DNA of 64,000 bases from Chiua virens (lineage: Eukaryota; Basidiomycota; Agaricomycetes; Boletales; Boletaceae): the NCBI GenBank assembly GCA_019787685.1, contig JAHNUO010000014.1:434001-498000 (forward strand). Direction: 5' to 3'. The position numbers and the translations under genes are program-made. The notes under the pieces are model-generated. The model worked only from the letters and a program-made list of their open reading frames with translations. It did not search any database and was not told the DNA's origin. Position 1 is the first letter of the stretch; every line of letters starts with the position of its first letter. Positions 23,114 to 33,447 of the stretch are shown one piece after another.

Positions 23114-23937
23114 TCTATTATATTAAGCACCGCAGCTTGCCGGGTGGCTTATGATCGGTCGAGCCACGCGTCGTGGCGGTGCCGGCCGCACTCTTTTCGA
23201 CGAGGAGCGATCGGTCATCGGTCATCGCTTTCGCCATCCCTCCTTGCTCTTCGTTGCGTCGCTGCAACTGTCTTTCCCTCTGGTCCGTTGTCCTTCCATC
23301 GTGTGCAGCGCGGGTCTGTCGTCGGCACAGCACCGCAAGGGTCTCACGCTCCTCTGCGTCGTCGGTTGATCGTGTGGAGCGTCGCTCTGTCAGGGGGTGC
23401 TGTGGCTCCTAGCTGTGCCCCTGCGGCTCCCTGTCTTCCGCTGCATTTCATCACGCTCTCCTCCCACAGTTCTTCCTTTGTGTTGTCTTTTCTCACTTTC
23501 CTTCTTCTCTTCGCTTCAGATGGCCTCCGTTTGTAGCCTTCACGGAATCCTCGGCATTTGGGGAGGCGGGCCTATTAGTGTTCTGAAGGAAAAACGTTTT
23601 GGAAGCACGAAGGTTTCATTTTTTTGCCCTCCGGCACTAATCACGACGTGGAATTTTACACGTTGGAGGGGATGGGGCTATACGTTCAACGGATGCCAGC
23701 GTTTGACTCTCGACAGAGCTGTACTCGACCTCCTCGTCGAACCATTTGCTCATGGGCAGCTGTACACTGCTCTGTCGAGAGTATGCAAACCAGAAGACAT
23801 TCTCCTACTATTTGCACCTTCAAATGAAACTAAATCTACGACTAACGTAGTGTACCATCATCTCCTTCTATAGTCTGCATGTATCTACTTATACCAGTGC
23901 AATTATGATGCCATCATCCGAAGGCTATCCTTGTATA
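23114..23937 (+). mobile_element. Helitron remnant, copy 2 (5' end plus Pif1 helicase tail)
   Basis: Same architecture as copy 1: 5' terminus TCTATTATATTAAGCACC at 23114 after an A, GC-rich leader, then FNGCQRLTLDRAVLDLLVEP, FAHGQLYTALSRVC and SNETKSTTNVVYHHLLL in one frame (about 23680-23873). The helicase tail is better preserved than in copy 1, without the frame break. Copies 1 and 2 are similar but clearly diverged, with a 17-bp segment present only here (around 23315-23340), so they are separate insertions. The corresponding right-arm copy lacks exactly 23114-23613. Confidence 0.8.
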
Positions 23938-24230
23938 CAGTAAGACTCTGTTTACGGCTTTCACGGGTGGCTGTCATCATACCAACCTTGTTAACGCCAT
24001 CGCCCAGCTCTACAACCGCCTTTGCTCAACAGCCACACAATCCACCCTCACCACTCTTCCTGAGCTCCGCAGCGTCAATTCTGGGGAAGTATATACACCC
24101 CATTGTTGGCCTTGACTTCGAGTTCCAAAACCCCTTCAATTTTGTCGAATTGGAGGTCGACTATGTGGGTGCTGATCAGGACAGGTGCTTGGGAGCGGGC
24201 CTAGGGGGGTTGTCCTCGTGCTTCCCAACA
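23938..24230. other. Unassigned sequence between Helitron and minisatellite
   Basis: A frame reading TGGCHHTNLVNAIAQLYNR and STLTTLPELRSVNSGEVYTP (about 23960-24110) looks protein-like but is short and matches no family that I recognise. It could be a captured gene fragment. Confidence 0.25.
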
Positions 24231-24590
24231 GCCGACGACGGGACTTCCCGTCGTCATCCATGTCCTTCTTGCTGACGGCGGGGGCATCATTTCCCGCCGT
24301 CGTCCGCGTCCTTCTTGCCGACGACAGGGCATCACTTCCCGTCGTCGTCCATGTCCTTCTTGCTGACGGCGGGGGCATCACTTCCCGCCGTCGTCCATGT
24401 CCTTCTTGCTGACGGCGGGGGCATCACTTCCCGCCGTCGTCCGTGTCCTTCTTGCCAACGACGGGGTATCACTTCCCATCGTCGTTCATGTCCGAAGTTC
24501 TTGCTGACGGCGGGGGCATCACATCCCGCCGTCATCCGTGTCCGAATTTCTTGCCGACAACGGGGACACTACTTCCCGTCGTGGTCGTCC
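24231..24590. repeat. Tandem minisatellite of about 46-bp hairpin units (left copy)
   Basis: About eight units of the form TTGCTGACGGCGGGGGCATC, ACTTCCCGCCGTCGTCCATG, TCCTTC. Most are 46 bp; the end units are shorter or carry small insertions (GTCCGAAG or GTCCGAAT before TTCTTGC). Each unit contains an inverted repeat such as GACGGCGGG/CCCGCCGTC, and in variant units both sides change together (GACGACGGG/CCCGTCGTC). The right arm has one extra unit. Confidence 0.9.
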
Positions 24591-25098
24591 TTACGAACGA
24601 CGAGGACCTTGAAGTTCCCGTGGAGCATAGCTACGCATCATAATGCCTCTGCTCGCACGAGCAAGAATGCATTTAGATGCACGTCACGATGGCTCTGCCC
24701 TTTCGGGCGAGGAAGCCTTCGATGACGCCTAAGCCGCGCTGTGCTAACACTGACACGAGAGTATGGAAAGCAGGACAACCGTGCCCGGAGTGCTGTTGTC
24801 GCGAGTTTGTGGGCCACCGCATATCAGTTTCGTCACCTAGTCTGGTGACCAGCCCGTCTAAAACAGGCAAGCACAAGGCAAGCCGCATCGATAGACGGTC
24901 TGGTAAATCTGGGTTTGAATTTGGCGGGATGGGCGGGTTCCCACTGTCACCTGACCTTGAGCCAATAAGATAACGTCTTCGCGATTGAAAATCCAAGAAA
25001 CCATAATTATTTCCTAAATGAAAATATATGATCATTATAATTGTGGGACGCAAGTACGGATCTGTAATACACCTCGTGCACACCTCAGTATGTATAGA
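24591..25098. other. Upstream region of the RecQ-like gene, no gene supported
   Basis: Frames on both strands (24673-25203 minus, 24677-24973 plus) show no domain. It contains the second copy of the 24-bp CTAGTCTGGTGACCAGCC motif (24837-24860) and the extra A at about 24607 that distinguishes the arms. Confidence 0.35.
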
Positions 25099-25164
25099 GA
25101 ACATATTGGGAACATATGGTTCATTGCCATAGCAACCAATGAACCATATGTTCCCAATATGTTC
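25099..25164. repeat. Perfect 28-bp inverted repeat with 10-nt loop (left copy)
   Basis: GAACATATTGGGAACATATG followed by GTTCATTG (25099-25126) is repeated exactly in reverse complement at 25137-25164. It ends 52 bp before the ATG of the RecQ-like gene. It could be a tiny foldback element or a hairpin in the 5' leader. The arms themselves also contain the internal repeats GAACATAT/GGAACATATG. Confidence 0.9.
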
Positions 25165-25215
25165 GTAGAGCATAGTTGCTCTTGCCTGTGGTGTTATCGT
25201 CAATGCTTATCGTCA

Positions 25216-26265
25216 ATGGATATCACCATCCATGGACTTCGAAGTGCTCCATTGGATGTACTCGACCGAACTGCTCATAATCTTATCCGTGATCGACTGC
25301 CTACGGAATACCTAGCTGACCTATCCGATAATGAGAAGATCGATGCACTCCGGGCATCTCTTATCATCTGGACTCTGACTCGAGGGGTGGTCGTTCCGCA
25401 TGTTTTCCAGCTTCAAGCTTCCCTTGCTACCTTACAGCACCGTGACAGCATGGTCACAGGTTGCGCAAAGACACTCTGTTTATTGATCCACCCGATTCGA
25501 TATCAATAACCATATCACCGCTCAAGCGCTTGCAGGCAACTCAGGTGAGACTTCTGTTCATGTATGCTGACAGTGAGAGTGTGAGATCAGTCGATGGCTT
25601 GTCCAGGTTCTGGAGTGTCAAAAATACAATATCAGCACGATGACCATCAATGAGGACACCCCGAACGATCCAAAACTTTGGGAGGTAAAGAGCTCATAAC
25701 ATGGTATGCGTGCAAAAACTTAAGATCACCAGATGATTAGAGCAGGGAGGTATCAACACCTCATTGTTTCACCTGAACAACTTGGGGTGTATAACGGCCA
25801 TCTTCCTCGACTAGCACGGCTCATCCGTCAAGACCAGTCATTCAACAAGAAGATCAGCTGCGTCTATGTCGACGAGGCTCACAATATATATACAGCAGGC
25901 CTGCCACACTATGGAGAAGATAGTTGGGCGAATTCCGCGTCCTGCTCCCTAAACACACCATTCCAAGCACTATCGGCGATATTACCTCTCCATATCCTTG
26001 CTGTCATCAAAAAACAACTCTTGATGTCGTCCAACTGCCTCGAAATAAACCTATCGACCAACCGACCAAATATCACATACGCAACTGTCCCCTTGGTGGG
26101 CGGCCTTCGAAACTTCCGAAATTTTGACCTCTTGATCCCACAACTTCATCCACCCATGTCCATTCCGAAAACACTCGTATTTCATGATTGCAAACAGGAT
26201 GCAGCCGACGCAACCGCCTATGTCAATGCAAAATTACCAAATGACCTCCAAAACCGTGGCATTGT
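25216..26265 (+). pseudogene. RecQ-like helicase, truncated at the inner junction (left copy)
   Basis: Exons 25216-25544, 25607-25684 and 25733-26265, with introns 25545-25606 and 25685-25732. The protein reads from MDITIHGLRSAPLDVLDRTA through SITISPLKRLQATQ, VSPEQLGVYNGH and VDEAHN (DEAH box at 25871-25882) to NDLQNRGIV. There the reading frame leaves the duplication and enters unrelated sequence. Motifs IV-VI are absent, so this copy cannot be a working helicase. The Walker A region is MVTGCAKT where relatives have about three more residues and GKT, so the nucleotide-binding loop was already damaged before duplication. The full-length counterpart is at 38197-40271. Confidence 0.85.
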
Positions 26266-26968
26266 AGCCTGCCATATGTTGGCGAGGTCCACCCCTTCGA
26301 GGTAGTCGTTCCAGTGAGTTTCTCTGGCTTCGTCGACCGTGGTCAGAAGGGCTGGCTGTGGGAGGGCTAGGAGATTGCTCTCAAGCGTGGTTAGGAATTT
26401 TTTCCAGTCCACGGTCCTGAAATTGTGTCTAGGGGGGGTGTTAGCGAGGTTTGGTGTCAGCGCGAGGACGGTAATGATAGGAAAGTGAACCGTTTGTATA
26501 GGCATAAGGTGTTCCTCGGTTTCGCATCGGATTACCGTATCCATTAAGTGGGCAGAACAGAAGACATTGTCCGGTCGTGTGAGGTTGCCGGTGGAGGTAG
26601 ATCGGAATGAGGGAGTGCCTGCGGGTAGGGGCATGTCGAGGTTGTACGTGGAGAGGAGATCGAGGATTGGTTGGGCGGCGTGGAGGTTGGAGCGGGAGAA
26701 GAGGTGGTGGTTGTCCGGGTGATCCCAGAAGGGATGATGACGGTTGAAGTCGCCAAGTATGGATGATGCCTCCATCCCATTCCGCGTTTTCACTGTGCTG
26801 TTCTGCGAAATGGCGCTCGAGTAGTGCCAGTGTGTCTCCATGGGTGCCGTCGTTGTAGACGTTGTATATTCTTACTTTGCCGAAAGGTCCTCGAAGATCA
26901 ATAGCGGTGATGTCGGGGGAGTTGATTGGGATTATATCCCAGTGTTCCTTCGATAACTTCTTGTTGAC
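26266..26968 (-). mobile_element. LINE endonuclease-domain fragment
   Basis: Read on the minus strand: [55 protein letters not shown] (GDFN motif of the exonuclease-endonuclease-phosphatase fold), then GNLTRPDNVFCSAHLMDTV. It is part of a non-LTR retrotransposon ORF2. Its downstream (lower-coordinate) end is the inner junction of the duplication: the LINE frame reads ...DYLEGVDLANIWQ and then enters RecQ sequence. No RT follows. The EN sequence differs from the LINE at 52749-59850, so this is a separate element. Confidence 0.8.
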
Positions 26969-26984
26969 TTGGTGCCGTCTTCCC

Positions 26985-27285
26985 TCTCAGACGAAAAGCT
27001 CAGGGAGGTCGAAAAAGAGGTTGGCAGGCAAACCGAGTCCGGAAGAGGCTCTGAGGTTCTCGAACCCATACGCGCCAGAGCATCTCATCCTGCACTTGCG
27101 GGATGCTTCTGCCTGGGTGGTCCATGTGGAGAATGCTGGCAGTGTGTTTATCGGTCCTTATTCTCCAGAAAGGTATTTCCTACCAGTGTATGTGGCGTAA
27201 GCATAACTGACGTCCACTTGTCAGTTGCAGAGACTACACCTTGGGAACGAACCACACGCTTCCTACGGACGGATATCTATGGGTA
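26985..27285 (+). pseudogene. Histidinol dehydrogenase (HIS4 C-terminal domain) fragment
   Basis: The plus-strand frame contains [20 protein letters not shown], then [14 protein letters not shown]. After an intron-like gap (AAG|GTATTTCC...GTTGCAG) it reads DYTLGTNHTLPTDGY. This is the C-terminal part of histidinol dehydrogenase, the last step of histidine synthesis and in fungi the third domain of trifunctional HIS4. Only about 75 residues remain; the rest of the domain and the other two domains are absent, and the residues V-G expected before DYTLG are missing. The retained intron argues against a processed retrocopy. It lies between the LINE fragment and the PDHB pseudogene. Confidence 0.75.
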
Positions 27286-27329
27286 AGGTCCATGATGATT
27301 ATACGATGGCCGGGAACCGGGTGACAGCG

Positions 27330-28711
27330 ACGGAAAATTTGCGAAGCCTGCGCACATGCCAGTTGGTTCTGTAGAATGCATGCTTGGCGACCTTGACAAT
27401 AAGTGGCGTGTCAGGGAAGATCTTCGAGAATTTTGGCGTACTAGAGAAAGACGCGTGAAACAATCGTGACAATGTTAACATATGAAACCCATAGGTGTTG
27501 GCACGTCAGCGCCAGTGATACGTTCGACAGGTGCATCGAGGGGCGGAGAAACCACCTTCAACGATAAGTAGGCTGAAGGAATTTCAGGATCAACCATAAA
27601 CCGGGAGTCAAGTGTCTTACCGGTTGGGCCTTTTTGACTGATGCCTTGATGGTATTGATATCTAGAGGACGAATGTTACGGAGGTTGATGATCTCGGCTT
27701 TGATAGCCCCCTTGGCAAGGATTTCGGCGGCCTCCAAGCTACGGGTGACCATCTTGTTGCGTGCAACGATGGTGACGTCAGAACCTTCGCGGCCGATAGG
27801 GAAGAAGAAAGCTGTCGGACATAGCTTCGGCCGACATTGGGAAAGTGACGCGATACATCATTTCATTTTCAAAGAAAACGACTGGATTGGGATCCCGAAT
27901 GGCAGCCTACATGATGTGAGGATGCGTAACGGAGACTGGTGATTAAGACGCACCTTGAGGAGACCTTTGCAGCCCTCGGTACTCCATGGGCTGACGACCT
28001 TGAAACCGGGGATCGAGCCGTGCCACGCACGCAGTCCTGTGAATATTGTGCAGCAACACCAGCAGCGGCACCATTGGGACCACGGAAAAAAACGGGACGC
28101 GGGACGTTTCCGCCAGACATGTAGTAAGTTTTACCCGCGGAGTTGACAATCTGGTCAATGGCTTGCATCGCAAAGTTGAAAGTCATAAACTCGCAACTGC
28201 ACAAAAGGGAGGGTCAGGAGCGAAGAAACACGAGACGTCAGGAACACACATTGGTCGAAGGCCGGAGAGGGCGGCACCGACCGCGAGGCCAGCAAAACCC
28301 ATCTCGGTAATGACGACGCGCTTCTCACCGAAGTTGTCCAAAAGGCCCTTGGTGACCTAGAATCGGTCAGGACCCGTAGACATGCAAGAGAAGAGGAAAG
28401 TACCTTGTATGCACCATTGTAACGAGTGACCTCTTCACCCAAAACGAAGACCGACTCGTCGCGCAGCATTTCTTCCCCCATGGCCACGTTGAGGCAGTCA
28501 TCTGCGGGTGACATGAGTTTTTTTGCCAGGCAGTTATTTTGGTACATACGGAATTTTCTGACTGGGTCGCATAAGAGCGAGTAAGAGCCACGCTACGGAG
28601 AGGCAATGACGTTCCAGCGAGATCAACACGAAGAGAACAAAAGCCAAAGGCAAGGGCTCGATCCGAGCACCTCGGGAAGATTCCGCGCCAGCCCCTTGAG
28701 AGGCGTAGCAC
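27330..28711 (-). pseudogene. Pyruvate dehydrogenase E1 beta subunit, decayed copy
   Basis: From 28711 on the minus strand: a presequence-like start (MLRLSRGWRGIFPRCSDRAL), then [48 protein letters not shown] and [20 protein letters not shown]. These are followed by [69 protein letters not shown] and FPDTPLIVKVAKHAFYRT. This is clearly E1-beta of the mitochondrial complex that converts pyruvate to acetyl-CoA. Damage is visible: a 2-nt insertion after AAQYSQD (about 28040) shifts the frame, another shift follows the FPMSAEAM segment (27790-27840), and the segment between VEGGF and LDAPVER is largely deleted (about 27545). Introns persist, so it is a decayed genomic duplicate. A working copy should exist elsewhere. 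Confidence 0.88.
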
Positions 28712-28843
28712 CCTCAGGCCTCAGGCCTCAGCGCTCAGCATTGGGGTGCAGTAATTCGCCTGAATTTGCTTCACAGCTGTTTTGATGTCAAACAGAGCCA
28801 AATAAACAACCCCGCATCACTGCCGGTGCGACGATCGCATGGG

Positions 28844-28959
28844 GGCAGATTCATCATTCCAAGGGGCCGATTGGTCGGTCCCGACTCTGGCCGACAACCC
28901 CTTGGAATGACGAATTGTCGACAATCGACCGACCGACCCCTTCGAATGGCGGTGCTGCC
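28844..28959. repeat. Short palindromic element, copy B (compound)
   Basis: ggcag...CATTCCAAGGGGCCGATTGG at one end and CCCCTTCGAATGGCGGTGCTGCC-type sequence at the other, with an extra internal CCCCTTGGAATG between. It sits about 130 bp upstream of the PDHB pseudogene start and about 140 bp before the DIRS ORF. Confidence 0.75.
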
Positions 28960-29101
28960 CTTAGTCCGTGCATGAGTTAGCGAAGTGGCGCGTCTCTTTC
29001 CTTTCTCCCGTCACTTTGCTTCCGAGTCCCCACAGCGACCTGAGTCCTCCGTCGCTGCTTCTGCCTCTCGCTCTCTCGCATCCCTTAGTTGCTACACTCC
29101 A

Positions 29102-30590
29102 ATGGACAACCCAATCGAACCTGCTCCCCCGGACTTCGAAGGTCCCCAGTTCGAGCACAAAGGCAGTTATTCGTGGACGCCGGCGTCAACGTCGCCATCG
29201 TCATCAACATCCTCTCTCGGCAGTGGACAGCCAAACAGGCCAAAGAGAGAGAAGAGAGGAACCAAAGTATTGAGGAAAGAACCTCGTCCGAGCTGAGCAG
29301 CTCGAAAGAGAAGTGCTTGCTAGCCAGCAGCGGGCCGAGGAAGAAGCCCAGATTCTCAAGGAGGAGCGGAAGAAAAACAAAACCAAGTTCGCCCCATCCC
29401 GGATCGACCAGTTCCCAACATCCCCCTCGTTCTTCCCTCGCAAGTCGCCATCCGAAAGCTTGCCCAACACAAGTTCTGCGAACTCTGGTATTTCACCAAG
29501 AGGGCCTCGATGCTGCCGATGCCACTCTTACGCAGACGACGACGACACACTCGCTCTGATCTCTTCCAGCGACGGACGCCCTACTCTTGTCCCCGCTTCT
29601 TCAGCACATGACAAGTCCAGTCTCGTCCAAGACGAGAACCTTTCTCTAGAGCAGTTCGGTCAAGCCTCCATCCGCATCATCCCTTTCTTCCATAGCTCCG
29701 GGTGGGACCCTGCCCATATAGAAATGCACATAAGGTTCTGGTCTGCCCTCGAAGGGCACGACTTCCGCATTTCTCGTGACAAACTCCAGCATCGCGCCCT
29801 CCTAGTCCTACCAAGGACAACAGCGGCGAAGATGGCACATTGCCATATGCAATCCTGATACCGCGTCCAACCTCGCCCGAATCAACCAGGACGTTCTCGA
29901 CAGAACTCTCGCGGATATCACTGCGAAGGCACACAACGAGCAGCTCGAGCTCTTTTACTCGGTGAGCCCGTTATCCTTGTACTCCAGATCTCGACACTGA
30001 CGAATCCTTCCCACCGCAACCCCCCATTCCATAACTCTTTGGTCATCTCTCCTGACACCCGCGATCCATTTCCCCTTCCCATGGCACCCTGCCATTCCTC
30101 TCGCTGCTCATCCTCTCCTGTGGACCTGCAGATCAATGAGAAGTTCCAACGGATCAGCGAAAGCTACAACCTGTTGTCGACCAGGCCTCCCACTGCACCA
30201 TCCGCCCCTCGTACCACTCCAGAACCCTGAGCGGCTCTAAGCGCCCTGCTTCTCCCTCATCTTACAACCCGGTTACCAAGAAGCAGCGGTCCTTTCGAGA
30301 CACCGTTCTACTCATCCTCGCAGTCTGTGCAGTTTGCCTTGACAGACACCAGCACAACGTCGCCAGATGCACTGCCACTCGCACCTGGAACAACAAACAC
30401 GACGCCTATGCTGAACGCATCACCGGGAACCTCTTTGCCAGGCAAGACGGCCGGCAACTCTGCTGTAAGTGGCAAAGGGCTGAAAGCTGCACGGAACACC
30501 ATCGCTTCCCTCACCTCTGCACAAGCTGTGGTGCCAAAGACCATGCATGTCCTCGTGCCCAGAAGTCCAACAACAACACCGTACGTAGCG
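29102..30590 (+). pseudogene. DIRS gag-like ORF
   Basis: ATG 29102 starts MDNPIEPAPPDFEGPQFEHK. A charged coiled-coil-like part (EREVLASQQRAEEEAQILKE, about 29300-29370) and SLEQFGQASIRIIPFFHSSG (about 29650-29700) follow in another frame. At about 30467-30575 a Cys/His-rich tail reads CCKWQRAESCTEHH and LCTSCGAKDHACPRAQK, as in gag proteins of mushroom DIRS elements. At least two frame changes are needed to read it through, so it is inactive. It presumably packaged the element RNA. Confidence 0.65.
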
Positions 30591-30599
30591 GATGGATGG

Positions 30600-31560
30600 C
30601 AGACGGCCATTGATGTAGCAGGCCTGAATGAACGATTTGGAGACATTCCCCCAGGTTTGCGTTCCGGTTTTGTGGTAGATTTCCCCACCATTACTCATGT
30701 ACAAAGTCCTCCCAACAAAGACTCTACTCTCGTTTACCTATCTGAATTTAATAAGACCATCTTCAAGGAACTCGAGAAGCGACGCTATCGAGGACCCTTC
30801 TCCTCTAATCTAATCACACTTATTGGCCCCTTCCAGTCCTCCCCTATTTCGATCATCCCGAAACAGGGTCGCCCAGGCAAAATTTCTCCTACTCGCTATC
30901 TCCCTCCCCCGAATTTCCAAACCCATCCATTAATTCTTATATATCCACCGAGAACTTCCCAGCCACTTGGGGCAAATTCTCGATAATCGCGCTCCTGATC
31001 TCCCGACTCCCTCTCGGGTCAGAGGTTGCCACCCATCTCAGTGGCCCGCCACGGTCATATGTGCTCCAGGTGACAAATATTATATAGACACCTGCCTAGC
31101 CTTTGGTGCCGCGCCTTCAGCAGGCGTCTATGACCATCTCGCCGACGCAGCCACAGAAATATTCCGCCACCACGGAATAGGTCCGCTCGACAAATGGGTT
31201 GACGATCACGATCACATCTTCTTTCGCATAAAAACAAGTAACCTCAACGACTATAACAACCTCCGTGCCTCGTGTCATGCTGACATTTCGCGAAACGGAA
31301 CCATCAAACAATCGGGAAGCCGCCTATGGTACGTGGGCAAAGAGCATAACCACAGTTACGCGGAAGAGTTCAACGAGAACTGCTCCCACCCCATTTGTGA
31401 CCTCCCCGGAGATTCTCCCAGGTCAGGTCATGACCAATCCTTCTCTTACTCGTTTGAAGACATCGATCAGATCTCGCGAACATTAGGGAGACGTCCAAAG
31501 ACCGGCCGTTTGCCTCATCCACAATATATATTGCTTTTAAGTGGGACTTACAATCCCGCA
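30600..31560 (+). pseudogene. DIRS reverse transcriptase region
   Basis: ADGWQTAIDVAGLNERFGDI and GLRSGFVVDFPTI begin the domain. The palm is read in the frame 31080-31240: DTCLAFGAAPSAGVYDHLAD and GIGPLDKWVDDH, where WVDDH is the usual catalytic V-D-D box of this family (Y-x-D-D in others). A small duplication DHDH after it and frame shifts near 30980 and 31230 show decay. Confidence 0.7.
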
Positions 31561-31859
31561 TCGTCTCACTAGCCCCAGACAAAATCAACAAATACCGAGC
31601 GGTGATCAAAGAATGGCTCGACAGGCCGGCACACGTCCTCAAGGACATCAAACAGCTCTACGGCAAATTACTTCATGCGTCCGTCTGCCCGGCGAGAAGG
31701 ACGCGCGTACCTCACAGGTCTTGAACGCATGCTCAATGTTTGTGCCGACAAACCCTTCATGCCCCACCGCCCGGTCCATTCCGTCCACAAGGAACTGTGC
31801 TGGTGGGGTGAACAACTCCTTAAAGGAGCAATTTCGTCGCCCATCCTCCCCCCACCCCA

Positions 31860-32250
31860 GTTCCTAAACCCCAGTGCCTTCTCTGATGCCAGCTCTGGCG
31901 TGGGCGGGGGCATTCTCATCGGCGACCACTGGAGAGCCTGGAGACTCCTCCCAGGCTGGAGAGAAGCCCGTGGCGCTACTCGCGACATCAGCTGGGCAGA
32001 GGCCATCGGATTTGAACTGCTTGTCCTCACCCTCATTCACCTCACACCCAACGCCTGACATCCTTATTCATGGAGACAACACCGGCATTGTTGAGGGCTG
32101 GTGGTCAGGCCGACATCGCAACACAAAAACCGACTCCGTTTTCAGACGCATACACTGTGCAATCGTTGAAGCCCATCTGCTCCAATCCATGCAAACCACC
32201 TACATCCCCAGCGCAGACAACCCAGCCAACGGCCCATCCCGAGGCTCTTC
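31860..32250 (+). pseudogene. DIRS RNase H region
   Basis: FSDASSGVGGGILIGDHWRA (about 31878-31930) gives the first catalytic Asp and DISWAEAIGFELLVLTLIHL the Glu. After a frame change at about 32055, ILIHGDNTGIVEGWWSGRHR and TTYIPSADNPANGPSRG give the remaining acidic residues. It degrades the RNA strand during cDNA synthesis. The frame change at 32055 disrupts the domain. Confidence 0.7.
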
Positions 32251-32689
32251 CCCCCAATGTCCCTCCTTCCGCGCATATCCATACCTCCCCCACTCCTCCC
32301 TTTCATCGTCAACACCACAGATCCCCTCACCCCCTCAGAACTCCAACATGGTGTATGCACCACCCCTCGTTCCCTAAGACCAATCATACAAACAGTCTTC
32401 CCCGCTGTGCCCACAAGCTCGGAGCACGGGAGCGTTACCAATTACGACGGCAAAAAGACGACCTTGTTATCAGGGAAGCCCTCTGAAGCCCAACCCCAAC
32501 CACGGTTTAACCCACCCTTTCTATCAACGCTTCCCCAGACACAATCGACAATGCCCCCCGTCCTTACCCTGCATCACTTACTCCTACTCCTTCCTCACTC
32601 AGACTACACTGTCGAGCCAAAGACAGACTCAGATTATAGCTTCCCAGTGATTCCCCACAGGCAACTGTTAGACATTGCCGAAAACCCAA

Positions 32690-33447
32690 ACCCGATCCCA
32701 GAGTCACGATTGGACCGAATGCTCGACGTCATGCTAACCTCCTGGTCTGTGAAAACGAAGGAAACCTATGGCGCAGGGCTCCTTTCCTTCCATGTATACT
32801 GCGATATATACCGTATACCTGATGTGCAGCAAACTCCCATCTCCCAGCCACTCCTTCACGCTTTCATTTCAAGCTGTGCTGGCGCCTGTGCGGGCTCAAC
32901 GATTTCCAGCCATGTTGCTGGCCTTAAAGCCTGGCATCACCTCCACGGCCTCCCGTGGTCCCTCAGTACCGATGAAATCAGATACATCAAGGAAGGAGCA
33001 GCACGTTTGGCCTCAGCGTCAGCCTCACGCCCCAAGCGCATTACATTCGAGAGGGATTCTCTCCTCGCCTTCCTCACCTACCTAGATGTCAGCCAACCGC
33101 GAGACGCTGCAATCTTTGCATGCCTCGTGGTCACATTCTACACCGTGTCCCGCCTAGGTGAATTTACAGTCCCTTCGCTAACAAAGTTTAATGCATCACC
33201 TGGTACATACATCCTGCGCAAGCACATACGCCTTTCACTCGACAACTCCTCCCTCCCCATCATCACTTTCAACCTTCCAGTCACCAAATGCGCCAGAGAA
33301 GGAGAATCCACACACTGCGCGTCCATCCAGCATCTGACCAACCCGGTTACATGGCTAAACAACCACTTCGCCATCAACAACCCAGAGTTATCAGACCACC
33401 TCTTTGCATGGCGTCATGAGAAAGGCCTCCGCCCCCTCACCAAATGA
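32690..33447 (+). pseudogene. DIRS tyrosine recombinase, lacking catalytic C-terminus
   Basis: The frame gives LDRMLDVMLTSWSVKTKETY and GAGLLSFHVYCD (SAM-like core-binding part), AFISSCAGACAGSTISSHVA and LKAWHHLHGLPW. The catalytic fold starts with FACLVVTFYTVSRLGEF, where R in SRLGEF is the first catalytic Arg. It continues to LFAWRHEKGLRPLTK and stops at TGA 33447. The H-x-x-R box and the nucleophilic Tyr that should follow are absent from the downstream sequence, so strand transfer is not possible. The recombinase normally integrates circular cDNA. Confidence 0.75.

Larger units (their letters stand above)
12272..26265 (+). repeat. Left arm of a 14-kb inverted duplication
   Basis: From 12272 (CGAAGTACCAGCTTCAC) to 26265 (...AACCGTGGCATTGT) this arm matches the reverse complement of 39222-52748. 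Left position x maps to 65020-x up to about 15860, to 65032-x up to 23113, to 65532-x from 23614 into the minisatellite, then to 65486-x and 65487-x. Compared with the right arm it has two extra AAAAGG-type hexamers (about 15830-15870), 500 extra bp (23114-23613), one 46-bp minisatellite unit fewer and one extra A near 24607. Translations of the JmjC, borealin and RecQ exons are identical between the arms where I compared them. Confidence 0.97.

Noticed and set aside
24231..24590. CRISPR-like array
   Set aside because: Repeats are contiguous with no spacers, units vary, and the genome is eukaryotic; it is a minisatellite.
32105..32441. Gly-rich minus-strand frames opposite the DIRS RNase H region
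   Set aside because: Antisense shadows of Pro/Ser-rich plus-strand sequence.
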